A stretch of 63,207 nt of DNA from Polyangia bacterium (GTDB lineage Bacteria; Myxococcota_A; Polyangia; Polyangiales; Sandaracinaceae): the NCBI GenBank assembly GCA_030426845.1, contig JAUHXR010000012.1, positions 1 to 63,207 on the forward strand, in the 5' to 3' direction. The notes beneath the pieces are model-generated. The model did no database searches, was not told where the DNA came from, and saw only the letters and a list, made by a program, of their open reading frames with translations. The position numbers and the translations under genes are program-made. Shown here piece by piece: positions 42,416-51,560 of this stretch (position 1 is its first letter; each line of letters opens with the position of its first letter).

Positions 42416-44532
42416 GCGATCGGGTCTCCGTCGGCGTCGTCGGCGCCGGCTACATCTCCGACTACCACCTCGCCGCGCTCCGCACGGTGCCCGGGGCCGA
42501 GGTGCGCGCGGTCTGCGACCTCAAGCGCAGCGCGGCCGAGCGCTTCGCGGCGGCCCACGGCATCCCCAAGGCCTACGCCGACCTCGACGAGATGCTCCGC
42601 GCCGAGCGCCTCGACGTGGTCCACGTGCTCACGCCGCCCCAGGCGCACGTCGGCCCGGCCAAGGCCTGCCTCGACGCGGGCGTCGACGTCCTCCTCGAGA
42701 AGCCCTTCGCCCACACCGTCGAGGGCTGCCAGGCGCTCGCCGCGGCCGCCGAGGCGAGCGGCCGCCAGGTCGGCACGAGCCACAACTTCCTCTTCGCCGA
42801 GCCCTACGAGCGCCTCGTCGAGGACGTGCGCAGCGGCCGCCTCGGCCGCCTCGATCAGGTCGACATCGTCTGGAACAAGGAGCTCGGCCAGATCAAGGGC
42901 GGGCCCTTCGGCGCGTGGATGCTCCAGCATCCCTCCAACATCCTCTTCGAGGTCGCGCCGCACTCCTTCGCCCACGCGGTGCACCTCGTCGAGGGCGTCA
43001 CCGACGTGAGCGTCGACGCGCGCGACGAGGTCGAGCTGCCGCGCGGCCTGCGCTTCCGTCGCCGCTGGGAGATCCGCGGCTGGGCCGGCACCGTCAGCGT
43101 GCGCATCCGCTTCTCGTTCATCGAGGGCTTCCCCGAGCACTACGTCCACGTCCGCGGCAGCAACGGCGTCGGCCACGTCGACTTCGAGGCCAACACCTAC
43201 ACCCGCCGCGAGCACACGCCCTTCCTCCTCGACATCGATCGCTTCGCGAACGTGGCCGACGAGGCGGGCGCGTCGGTGGCCCAGGCGGGGAGCACGCTCG
43301 CGAACGTGGTGCTCGCCAAGGCCGGCCTCGTGAAGACCGACGGCCCCTTCGCGACGGGCATCGCGCGCGCGGTGCGCCGCTTCTACGAGACCCGGCAGGG
43401 CACGCTCGACGAGCGCCTCGCGCCCTCGCTGTCGACGGCCGCGATCGCGCTCGGCGAGACGGTGAAGAAGATCGCCGACCTGCCCGCGCCCCCCGGCGTG
43501 GAGCGCGGCGGCGCGGCCGCGGCCGCCGCGAGCGACACCCTCGTCGTGGGCGGCACCGGCTTCATCGGGCGCGCGCTCGTGCGGAAGCTGACCGAGGACG
43601 GCGCAAAGGTCCGCGTGCTCGCGCGCGACCCCGACGGCTGCCCGCCGGAGCTGCGCGGCCAGGGCGTCGAGGTGATGGGCGGCGACTTCACCAAGGCGGC
43701 GGACGTCGCGCGCGCCCTCGAGGGGGTCCGCGACGTCTACCACCTCGCGCGCGGCTACGGGAACACCTGGGAGGAGTACGAGCGCTGGGACGTCGAGCCG
43801 ACGCGGCGCTTCGCCGAGCTCGCGCTCGAGGCGGGCGTCCGCCGCTTCAACTACGCGAGCTCGATCGCGATCTACTACGCGGGCCAGCGCGGCGGGACGA
43901 TCACCGAGGACACGGGCCTCGTCGACGACATGCTCCGGGCCAACCCCTACGCGCGCAGCAAGGCCGAGAACGAGCGCGTGCTCATCGAGCTGCGGGAGCA
44001 ACGCGGCTTGCCGCTCGTGATCTGGCGACCCGGCATCGTCCTCGGTCGCGGCGGCAACCCCTACCACTGGGGCGTCTGCGCCTGGCCCTACCACTCCGTC
44101 TGCCGCCTGTACGGCGACGGAAACAACCCCCTGCCGATCGTTCTGGTCGACGACGTCGCCGAGGCGATGGTCAAGGCGGCCCACGTCGAGGGGATCGAGG
44201 GCGAGAGCTTCAACCTCACCGCCGACCCCTGCATCACCGCCAACGAGTACCTCGACGAGCTCGAGCGGCGCGCGGGCGTGAAGATCAAGCGGGTCGAGAT
44301 GCCCGGCTGGCGCGCCTACCTCACGGCGATGGCCAAGTACGCGGTCAAGGCGGTGGGCCGCCACCCGACCGCGGTGCGCCCGAGCTACGCCGACTGGGAA
44401 GGCCGCAACTTCGCGTCCGTGTTCGACGCGAGCAAGGCCGAGCGCGTGCTCGACTGGAGCCCGGTGAAGGACCGCGCCACGCTGGTGCGCGAAGGCATCC
44501 ACGTCCCGGTCGAGGAGCACTTCGAGCTGTAG
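42412..44532 (+). CDS. Gfo/Idh/MocA oxidoreductase fused to an NAD-dependent epimerase/dehydratase
   Basis: About 706 residues. Residues ~5-360 are a Gfo/Idh/MocA dehydrogenase: VGVVGAGYISDYHLAAL cofactor loop and the EKP motif at 96-98, whose Lys is catalytic in the family. Residues ~374-700 are an extended SDR: LVVGGTGFIGRALV, YHLARGYGNTW, then ASSIAIYY and PYARSKAENERVL giving the S/Y/K set. Both halves look intact, so the protein could oxidise and then epimerise or dehydrate a sugar nucleotide in sequence. It is third in the coupled unit after two GT2 enzymes, suggesting its product is transferred by them (inference). Confidence 0.85.
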   Translation: MSDRVSVGVVGAGYISDYHLAALRTVPGAEVRAVCDLKRSAAERFAAAHGIPKAYADLDEMLRAERLDVVHVLTPPQAHVGPAKACLDAGVDVLLEKPFAHTVEGCQALAAAAEASGRQVGTSHNFLFAEPYERLVEDVRSGRLGRLDQVDIVWNKELGQIKGGPFGAWMLQHPSNILFEVAPHSFAHAVHLVEGVTDVSVDARDEVELPRGLRFRRRWEIRGWAGTVSVRIRFSFIEGFPEHYVHVRGSNGVGHVDFEANTYTRREHTPFLLDIDRFANVADEAGASVAQAGSTLANVVLAKAGLVKTDGPFATGIARAVRRFYETRQGTLDERLAPSLSTAAIALGETVKKIADLPAPPGVERGGAAAAAASDTLVVGGTGFIGRALVRKLTEDGAKVRVLARDPDGCPPELRGQGVEVMGGDFTKAADVARALEGVRDVYHLARGYGNTWEEYERWDVEPTRRFAELALEAGVRRFNYASSIAIYYAGQRGGTITEDTGLVDDMLRANPYARSKAENERVLIELREQRGLPLVIWRPGIVLGRGGNPYHWGVCAWPYHSVCRLYGDGNNPLPIVLVDDVAEAMVKAAHVEGIEGESFNLTADPCITANEYLDELERRAGVKIKRVEMPGWRAYLTAMAKYAVKAVGRHPTAVRPSYADWEGRNFASVFDASKAERVLDWSPVKDRATLVREGIHVPVEEHFEL

Positions 44533-44540
44533 CGAGCGGA

Positions 44541-44594
44541 GGAGCTCGCAAGGCGTCTTCCGGAGCTCCCGTGTCCTGCCGCCCCATGAGGCGG
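44541..44594. terminator. possible bidirectional terminator between convergent genes
   Basis: The 88-base gap between the epimerase fusion and the Hsp70-like gene holds two inverted repeats: GGAGCTC/GAGCTCC (arms 44541-44547 and 44563-44569) and CCGCC/GGCGG (44579-44583 and 44590-44594). No T-run. Weak evidence, based mainly on position. Confidence 0.3.
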
Positions 44595-44620
44595 TCCAAG
44601 GGCACGGGGGCAGATCTCGC

Positions 44621-45817
44621 TCAGGACAGCCGCGGGATCCCGCCGTGCGGGGTCCCGAACACGTGCAGCAGACGCCCCAGCTTCGGCCGGGTCGCGGCGA
44701 GGCTCGCGCCGATCGCCACCACGTGCATCGGATCGATGTCGCGGCGGCCGCGCTTGCCGAAGTAGGCCTGCACCATCTCGCTCAGCCCGGGCAGCAGGGT
44801 CGAGCCGCCGGCGAGGAACACCGCGTCGATGTCCTTGGTCCGCAGGTTCGCCTCGCCGAGCACCGCGTCGCAGATCACGAAGGTGCGGCGGACGAGCGCC
44901 TGCACGATCGGCGCGAGCTCGCGCTGGTGGACTTCGAGGAGCCGCTTGGTCCACGGCGCGGCGGGATCGACCGCCGCCAGGTCGAGCACCGAGGTCTCCG
45001 AGTCGGAGAGGCCCCGCTTGGCCACCTCGCAGGCCACGCACAGCCGGGCGAAGGTCTCCCGCTCGCTCGCGAGATCCCAGCCCGTCTCCTTGAGCACGCG
45101 CAGCGCCATCGCGGTGCCGAGCTCGCGGTCGACGTCGTCGCCGCCGAGGTAGGAGTCGCCGCCGCTCGCTACCACGTTGAACGGGAACTGCCGGCAGTCG
45201 ACGATCGCGAGATCGAAGGTGCCGCCGCCAAGGTCGTAGACCGCGCCATAGCGAAGGTTGCTGCGCGACAGGTAGGCGATCGCGGTCGCCACCGGCTCGT
45301 CGACCAGGTGCGCGCTCACGAAGCCGGCGGCGCGGGCCGCGGCGATGGTCGCGCGCCGCTCCTCCTTGCCGAAGGCCGCCGGCACCGTGACGACCGCGTT
45401 CTGGCCCCGCGGCTCGATTCCGCCGAGGACGAGCGCCTGGGACAGGATCCGCGAGGCAACCGCGACCGGGCTCACGACCCCGGCGCGCGTCTTGATGGCG
45501 GCCGTGCCGTCGAGGTCGACGACCTCGTACAGGAAGTGCTCGGCGAAGCGCTTGGCGCGCAGGCTCAGGGGCGACGCGCCCATCAGCCGCTTGGTCGACA
45601 TCAGCGTGTTTCGTGGGTCGATCGTCCGCCGGGCCTTGCCCGGCCAGCCCACCAGCTCGCCCCCCGTCGGCGGGAAGGCGACGACCGACGGCAGCAGCGT
45701 CGGAGTCGGCCCCTCCGACGCGAGCGGCACGACGGAGCCAAGGCGGGCGACCACCGTGTGAGTGGTGCCCAGGTCGATGCCAACCGTCTCGGCGGGGGGG
45801 TTCACGCGCGTTGCCAT
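44621..45817 (-). CDS. Hsp70-like protein, nucleotide-binding domain only
   Basis: 398 residues; DnaK is ~640. The ATPase domain is complete: VGIDLGTTHTVVARLG (phosphate 1), GWPGKARRTIDP (Lys at the catalytic position), TVPAAFGKEERRATIAAARAAG, VDEPVATAIAYL, VYDLGGGTFDLAIVD (phosphate 2) and AGGSTLLPGLSEMV (adenosine). It ends about where the substrate-binding domain would begin, so no peptide-binding part exists in this gene and none lies downstream. It is probably a regulatory or scaffold ATPase, not a folding chaperone. It follows the WcaJ-type gene on the same strand by 55 bases, which points to a link with glycan initiation. Confidence 0.88.
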   Translation of the reverse strand: MATRVNPPAETVGIDLGTTHTVVARLGSVVPLASEGPTPTLLPSVVAFPPTGGELVGWPGKARRTIDPRNTLMSTKRLMGASPLSLRAKRFAEHFLYEVVDLDGTAAIKTRAGVVSPVAVASRILSQALVLGGIEPRGQNAVVTVPAAFGKEERRATIAAARAAGFVSAHLVDEPVATAIAYLSRSNLRYGAVYDLGGGTFDLAIVDCRQFPFNVVASGGDSYLGGDDVDRELGTAMALRVLKETGWDLASERETFARLCVACEVAKRGLSDSETSVLDLAAVDPAAPWTKRLLEVHQRELAPIVQALVRRTFVICDAVLGEANLRTKDIDAVFLAGGSTLLPGLSEMVQAYFGKRGRRDIDPMHVVAIGASLAATRPKLGRLLHVFGTPHGGIPRLS

Positions 45818-45872
45818 GCGAGCAGAGGCAAGGGATACGTCTCCTCAGCCCCGACGCAACCTCGCGCGGGTT

Positions 45873-47297
45873 TCAATAGGCATTCTGCCGGACTTTACCG
45901 CCAAAGAGCACGCCGAAGACCGTCATCACGATGATCTGGATGTCGAACAGGAGACCCCACCGCCGGATGTACTCGAGGTCGTGCTCGATGCGCTTCTCCA
46001 TCTTCCAGAGCTCGTCCGTCTCCCCGCGCCACCCGTTGACCTGGGCCCAGCCGGTGAGCCCCGGCTTGACCTTGTGGCGGAGCATGTAGCCCTCGATCTT
46101 CTTGCGGTAGAGCTCGTTGTGGGCGACGGCGTGGGGCCGCGGCCCGACGAGCGACATGCTGCCGGACACCACGTGGATCAGCTGAGGGAGCTCGTCCATC
46201 GAGGTGCGCCGCAGGATCTTGCCGACCGACGTGATGCGATCGTCGTCCTTCTTCGCCTGCTTCACCTCGGCCCCGTCCTCCTGGACGGTCATCGTGCGGA
46301 ACTTCAGCACCTCGATGACCTCGCCCTCGAGCCCGTAGCGGCGCTGGCGGAAGAACACCGGGCCGCGGCTCGTGAGCTTGATCGCGATGGCGATCACGAA
46401 GAAGAGCGGCGCGCCGCACACGAGGAAGAAGGTCCCGAGGACGACGTCCTCGACCCGCTTCACCCAGCCGTCGACGCCGTAGAACGGCGTCTCGAAGACG
46501 CTCACCACCGGCAGGTCGCCGAGCTGGCTCCACCGGCCGTGCAGCAGGTCGTAGACGAAGAAGTCGGGCACCAGGTAGACGCTCGCGGTGGTGTCGGCGA
46601 GCGACTTCACCAGCTCCTTGATGCGCGGCTCGGCCTTGAGCGGCAGCGCGATGTAGATGAGGTCCACCTCGCCGTTCTTGGCGCCCTCGATCACGTCCGC
46701 GAACTTGCCGACCACCCCGCCGTACTTGAGGCTGACGCGCTCGGTCCGCTCGGGGGTGCGGTCGTCGAAGAACCCGATCATGCGCATGCCGAGGTGAGGC
46801 GTGTTCACGATGCGGCGCGCGAGCTCGATGCCGATCTCGGTCGCCCCGCAGATCGCGACCGAGCGGATGTTGCGCCCCTGTGCGCGGGCGCTCCGCAGGA
46901 TCATGCGCACCATCGTGCGCCACGCCGTGATCACCACCGGCGTCGCGACGAGCCAGCCGCCGCTCGCGACCCGGCTGAAGGTCTCGGTCTGCTTCAGCAG
47001 GAACGCGCCCGCGAGGAGCAGCATGACCACCGGGAGCCACGCGGCCCAGACCCGCACCATCTGGTTGGCGAGCGGGACCCCGCGCCACGGCTGGTACAGA
47101 CCCGCGATCTCGCCCGTCACGTAGAAGGTGAGGATCGCCGTGCCGGTCGCCACCGTCTGGTGGTCGCCCCACTGGGAGCCCGCGTAGGCCTGGTACGCGA
47201 GGTAATGGACGACCGCGATCCACGCCGCGTCGAACACCCTCTGGGCGAGGGTGATGGTGGCTCCGTAAGGTCGTATCAGTCCGCCGCGCGCCACCAC
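45873..47297 (-). CDS. polyprenyl-phosphate sugar-1-phosphate transferase (WcaJ/EpsE type)
   Basis: 474 residues from a GTG, with AAGGA six bases upstream supporting the start. Four or five membrane helices open the protein, followed by a Rossmann-like CoA_binding_3 domain (VAICGATEIGIELARRI). A fifth helix and the catalytic bacterial sugar transferase domain come next: FRQRRYGLEGEVIEVLKFRT, TSMDELPQLIHVVSGSM, SLVGPRPHAV and KPGLTGWAQVNG. This enzyme loads the first sugar phosphate onto undecaprenyl phosphate and so starts a repeat unit. It is the best marker that this is an exopolysaccharide or O-antigen locus. Divergent from the esterase fusion gene over 96 bases. Confidence 0.93.
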   Translation of the reverse strand: MVARGGLIRPYGATITLAQRVFDAAWIAVVHYLAYQAYAGSQWGDHQTVATGTAILTFYVTGEIAGLYQPWRGVPLANQMVRVWAAWLPVVMLLLAGAFLLKQTETFSRVASGGWLVATPVVITAWRTMVRMILRSARAQGRNIRSVAICGATEIGIELARRIVNTPHLGMRMIGFFDDRTPERTERVSLKYGGVVGKFADVIEGAKNGEVDLIYIALPLKAEPRIKELVKSLADTTASVYLVPDFFVYDLLHGRWSQLGDLPVVSVFETPFYGVDGWVKRVEDVVLGTFFLVCGAPLFFVIAIAIKLTSRGPVFFRQRRYGLEGEVIEVLKFRTMTVQEDGAEVKQAKKDDDRITSVGKILRRTSMDELPQLIHVVSGSMSLVGPRPHAVAHNELYRKKIEGYMLRHKVKPGLTGWAQVNGWRGETDELWKMEKRIEHDLEYIRRWGLLFDIQIIVMTVFGVLFGGKVRQNAY

Positions 47298-47393
47298 CGG
47301 AATCCTTCAGGGGGAGCGGGACCGAAGGTAGAGGCTCTCGGCCCGCGCGACAAACGCAAAAGAGGCCGTCCCCCGTTCGAGTGGGTACCCTTC

Positions 47394-50180
47394 ATGAGGC
47401 CGATGAGAGCCCGAACGCTGCTCACCCTGCTCCTCCTCGCGCCGGCCACCGCCCGCGCGCAGTCCGTCGACGCGCTCCGCGACCGTGTGGAGGCGGTCCG
47501 GCGCGATCGCCCGCCGGGGGTCCCCGAGGGGACGCTGGTCAGCATCGACTACATGCTCGATGTCTCGGAGCGGATCGAGCGCCGGTTCGGTCCCCAGAGC
47601 GAGGCGTGGCGCGAGCGCGCCGAGCGCTTCGTCGCGGCGGCGGAGGAGGGGCGCGACCTCTTCCCGACCGCGGCCGGGCAGATCCTCAACCGAGGCTACG
47701 AGGCGTCCTTCAGCCCCGTCCGCCAGGGCTACGCGATCTACCTGCCGCCGAACTACGACCCCGAGCGCGCCTACCCGCTGATGATCGTGCTCCACGGCGG
47801 CTCGTCGAACGGCAACCTGTTCCTCGGCGTGGTGCTCGGCAACAACATGGACTGGGAGCGCTACAACCAGTTCCTCTACGACGACTTCACCGCGCGCTGG
47901 ACGCCGGACTGGATCGTGGTCGCCCCCGACGGCGTCGGGCAGGTCATCTGGCGCTGGATGGGGGAGCAGGACGTCCTCGAGGTGCTCGACGACGTCCAGC
48001 GGCACTACCGCGTGGACGCGAACCGCGTGGTCCTCGGCGGGCTGAGCAACGGCGGCATGGGCGCCTACACGATCGGCTCGCGTCACGCGTGGCGGTTCAG
48101 CGCGGTCCAGGCGATGGCCGGCGCCCCGAGCTGGCTCCAGTACACCGGAGGCCGGCCGACCGACGCCGAGGTGACGGCGATGCGCCGCATCAGCGCGATG
48201 GAGCTCCTCGGGAACGTCGAAAACACGCGCTTCTTCTACTACCACGGCACCGAGGACCCGGGCCCGATGCGGCCGGCCTTCGTGCGCGAGCTCGACCGGC
48301 GGGTCGAGGAGACCGGGGTGCGGATCACCGGCCGCTGGTACCAGCACGGCCACGACCTGCTCTACCTCGTGCACCGCCACGGGCGGGTGTACCCCGACCT
48401 CGCCGAGCTCGTGCGGGACCCGCGCCCGGCCGAGGTCACGGTGGTCACGGGCGACTACCGCGCGGCCCGCCAGCACTGGGTCACGGTCACGCGGATCGCC
48501 GACTACCCCGAGCTCGCGCGCGTGCACGCGACCGCGGCCGCGGGGCGCATCGCGGTCGAGGCGAGCGAGAACACCCTCGAGCTCTCCCTCGACCTGCGCG
48601 ACGCCCCCGTCGGGGCGAGCGGCGCGACCCGCATCGAGGTCGACGGGACCGAGGTCTACGACGGACCGCGCGCCCACCTCGGCCACGTAGTCCACATCGC
48701 GCGCGGCGAGGACGGCTGGCGGCTCGGCTTCCTCCCGCGGGCCGAGGGCCTCGAGAAGGTGCCCGGCCTCGCCGGCCCGATGAGCGACGCCTACCACGAC
48801 CGCATCGTCCACGTGTACGGCACGCAGAACGCGGAGAACGAGCGCACCCTGCGACAGACCGCCGAGCGCGGCGCGCGCGGCTGGCCGCTCGGGCTCTGGA
48901 CCCTCGAGCAGGAGGTCGTCGCGGACACCGACCTGACCGACGAGCACCTGCGCTCGGCCCACCTCGCGCTCTATGGCGGCCCCGGCGACAACGCGGTCCT
49001 CGAGCGGATCATGGATCGGCTCCCGATCCGCCTCGAGGAGGGCGCGGTCGTGATGGACAACGGCCGCCGCTTCGAGGGGCGCGACGTGGGCGTCCGCTAC
49101 GTGTACCCCAACCCCGAGTCGCCGGGTCGCTACGTGCTGGTGCACGGCGGGGTCACCGCCAACGCGGTGTCCCGCACCCGCAACTTGCCTGACTTCCTCC
49201 CGGACTACGAGGTCTACGACCGGCGCACCACCGCGGCGCGCCCCCGCCTCATCGCCAACCGCAACGAGCCCCTCGCCGCCGGCTACTTCGACCGCTTCTG
49301 GAGGCTCCCCGAGTACACCGGCCCCACCGCCGAGGCGCGCCCGCTGCCGCCCGGGGTGAGCGCGGAGCGCATGCGCGAGCTCGCCCGCATCGTGGGCGCG
49401 CCGGACGACTTCATCCTGCCGACCGCGCTCTTCGAGCAGACCCCGGCGCCACAGCTCGAGCCGGGCGAGGTGCCCGAGGCGCCGGCCGCGCCGCGCCGCT
49501 TCCTCGCCCCCCGGGACGACGCCAACGGCCCGATCGCGCGCCTGATCGCGCGGCTCGTGCCGACCTTCTACAACTACCGCGCGATCATCCCCGGCGGCGT
49601 CTGGGAGACCCACGACCGCGCGGTGTTCAAGGTGCGGAGCGAGCAGGCCTGCCTCGACGCGCTCGACGAGGCCGAGATCCCCTACGAGCGGGTCACCGAA
49701 GACCTCCGCACGCCCATCCCGACGCCGGTCCGCATCACGGGGCCGGTCGGCGCGGTGCGCTTCGCGATGGTGCGCGACAACACCGAGCTGGTCGTCAGCT
49801 GCGAGATGGCGGCTCGGCTGCCGCTCCTGACGCGGATCGCGCGGCGCCAGCGCGTCAGCCGCATCACCTTCCTGTCGGCCCACCGCAACCGGCCGCGGCA
49901 GAGCTTCCACCGCATGGGGATGGCGCTCGACATCTTCTCGTTCGACACACCGCGCGGCACCCTCAGCGTGCTCGACGACTTCGTGGAGAGCCCCGCCCAC
50001 ACCACCTGCGAGGCGCCCGAGCCGAGCGACTGGAAGGCGGCCGCCCTGCAGCAGATCGCCTGCGATCTGGCGGAGAGTCACCGGTTCAACTCGGTGCTGA
50101 CGCCCAACTACAACGAGGGCCACCGCAACCACTTCCACGTGGACATCCGGCCCGACGACAACCGCGTGTTCGTGCGCTGA
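47394..50180 (+). CDS. secreted esterase-like hydrolase fused to an extensin-like domain
   Basis: About 928 residues; the start is ATG 47394 or the ATG three codons on. The signal peptide is LLTLLLLAPATARAQ. Residues ~100-330 are an alpha/beta hydrolase (GYAIYLPPNYDPERAYPLM, VLHGGSSNG, nucleophile Ser218 in GGLSNGGMG). About 400 residues of unknown, beta-rich sequence follow. The last ~155 residues match the extensin-like C-terminal/peptidase M15-like fold: HRMGMALDIFSFDTP and TPNYNEGHRNHFHVDI, with His/Asp positions that could bind zinc. Known roles of the two halves are ester cleavage and cell-wall peptide or polysaccharide handling; the fusion suggests envelope or extracellular polymer degradation. 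Confidence 0.8.
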   Translation: MRPMRARTLLTLLLLAPATARAQSVDALRDRVEAVRRDRPPGVPEGTLVSIDYMLDVSERIERRFGPQSEAWRERAERFVAAAEEGRDLFPTAAGQILNRGYEASFSPVRQGYAIYLPPNYDPERAYPLMIVLHGGSSNGNLFLGVVLGNNMDWERYNQFLYDDFTARWTPDWIVVAPDGVGQVIWRWMGEQDVLEVLDDVQRHYRVDANRVVLGGLSNGGMGAYTIGSRHAWRFSAVQAMAGAPSWLQYTGGRPTDAEVTAMRRISAMELLGNVENTRFFYYHGTEDPGPMRPAFVRELDRRVEETGVRITGRWYQHGHDLLYLVHRHGRVYPDLAELVRDPRPAEVTVVTGDYRAARQHWVTVTRIADYPELARVHATAAAGRIAVEASENTLELSLDLRDAPVGASGATRIEVDGTEVYDGPRAHLGHVVHIARGEDGWRLGFLPRAEGLEKVPGLAGPMSDAYHDRIVHVYGTQNAENERTLRQTAERGARGWPLGLWTLEQEVVADTDLTDEHLRSAHLALYGGPGDNAVLERIMDRLPIRLEEGAVVMDNGRRFEGRDVGVRYVYPNPESPGRYVLVHGGVTANAVSRTRNLPDFLPDYEVYDRRTTAARPRLIANRNEPLAAGYFDRFWRLPEYTGPTAEARPLPPGVSAERMRELARIVGAPDDFILPTALFEQTPAPQLEPGEVPEAPAAPRRFLAPRDDANGPIARLIARLVPTFYNYRAIIPGGVWETHDRAVFKVRSEQACLDALDEAEIPYERVTEDLRTPIPTPVRITGPVGAVRFAMVRDNTELVVSCEMAARLPLLTRIARRQRVSRITFLSAHRNRPRQSFHRMGMALDIFSFDTPRGTLSVLDDFVESPAHTTCEAPEPSDWKAAALQQIACDLAESHRFNSVLTPNYNEGHRNHFHVDIRPDDNRVFVR

Positions 50181-50330
50181 ACCCTCGAGTGGGCCCTCGA
50201 ACGGGGCTCCGGTGGGCCCCCGAGCGCGCCCGGGCTGGCAGACCCCACCCGGTGGAAGATCGACTGGCCGCCGCGCCGCTGCATCGGCCCAACGCGAAGG
50301 CTGGACCGGTTCTTGTTAGGCTCGCGCCAC

Positions 50331-51440
50331 ATGCGCACCTCCCCCGTGACCCTCGCGTGCCTCCTCGCGCTCGGCTGCAGCGCCGGCTCTACCCCTCCCG
50401 GCCGCGACGCGGGCCCCCCGGGGACCTTCGACGCGGGCCCCGGCTTCGACGCGGGACCGCCGCGGCCCGGCTTCGACTCGGGGATGCCGCGCGACTCGGG
50501 CCCCGGGTTCAACCCCGACGCGAGCTGCGACATGACCACCCCGCTCGAGACGACCATCATCGGCGACCCGCCCGACATGATGCTCGTGGTCGACATCTCG
50601 GGCTCGATGTGCACCCCGCTGATCGACAGCTTCCCCCCGTCGATGACGACGAAGATGCTCATCATGCGGGACGCGCTGAACGGGCTCGTCGGCCGCATGG
50701 ACGGCCGGATCAACTTCGGGATGATGCTCTTCCCGTCCGACGACATGTGCGGCGCAGGGACGGTGCGGAACCCGATCATGAGCCGCAACGCGAGCGCGAT
50801 CATGGGCACGCTGAACGGGCTGACCACCGACTTCGTCAACTGCGCGTTCCGCCACCGCGGCGCCACCCCGACCGCGCCCTCGCTCGACGCGGCCCGCGCC
50901 CACTACGGCACGATCCCCGCCAACCCGATCGGGCGCTACGTGCTGCTCGCGACGGACGGCCTGCCCAACTGCGGACCCGCCCTGCCCGACGGCGGCACGG
51001 AGGAGACGGTCGACGAGACCGTGGCCGCGATCGCCGCGCTGCAGACCGACGGCATCCAGACCTACGTGCTCGGCCTCGGGGACGGCTTCGCGAGCGGCGG
51101 CGACGCCCTCAACCGGATGGCGACCGCCGGCGGGACGTCGCGGCCCTACAGCGCGCGCTCCGCGGGCGAGCTCAACGCGGCCCTCGACATGATCGCGGCC
51201 GCGATCATCCCGCCGAGCTGCGTGGTCGAGGTCGACGGCCCGGTCCGCAACCCGGAGCTGTTCCAGGTCTCGTTCGACGGCGGCGCGCTCATCCCGCGCG
51301 ACACCTCGCGGCGGAGCGGCTGGGACTACGACGCGGCCACCAACACGATCACGTTCTACGGCGCGGAGTGCGCGGCGGTCGAGTCGGGGAGCGTCGGCAG
51401 CATCGACGTCGACTTCGGCTGCCCCGGCCCGCTCATCTGA
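50331..51440 (+). CDS. von Willebrand factor A-domain lipoprotein
   Basis: About 369 residues from the ATG at 50331. Lipobox LLALGC (Cys16), then a spacer of RDAGPP, FDAGPGFDAG and FDSG repeats. The vWA domain begins near residue 82: MLVVDISGSM gives the metal-ion site D88-x-S90-x-S92, with VLLATDGLPNCG as the later Asp of the site. Several Cys (DMC, NCAF, NCG, PSC, AEC, GC) suggest disulfides. It probably binds protein partners outside the inner membrane. It is alone between two genes on the same strand and no operon partner is clear. Confidence 0.83.
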   Translation: MRTSPVTLACLLALGCSAGSTPPGRDAGPPGTFDAGPGFDAGPPRPGFDSGMPRDSGPGFNPDASCDMTTPLETTIIGDPPDMMLVVDISGSMCTPLIDSFPPSMTTKMLIMRDALNGLVGRMDGRINFGMMLFPSDDMCGAGTVRNPIMSRNASAIMGTLNGLTTDFVNCAFRHRGATPTAPSLDAARAHYGTIPANPIGRYVLLATDGLPNCGPALPDGGTEETVDETVAAIAALQTDGIQTYVLGLGDGFASGGDALNRMATAGGTSRPYSARSAGELNAALDMIAAAIIPPSCVVEVDGPVRNPELFQVSFDGGALIPRDTSRRSGWDYDAATNTITFYGAECAAVESGSVGSIDVDFGCPGPLI

Positions 51441-51560
51441 GCCCCGCGCGCGGCCGCCCCCGGTGGACGGCCGTCCCCACCGCCTCGTCGCCTCCCACGC
51501 CACACCCCGGCGCGCGCGACCCTGCCGATCACTGGTCCCCCGCTTGCAGCCCCGGGCGGC

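Noticed and set aside
45762-47393. Upstream extension of the esterase-fusion frame
   Set aside because: It is antisense to the WcaJ-type gene; a signal peptide begins at 47394.
50181-50330. GGGCCC-based stem as a terminator after the esterase fusion gene
   Set aside because: Only 6 bp with a long loop, and GGGCCC is self-complementary and expected by chance at this GC content.
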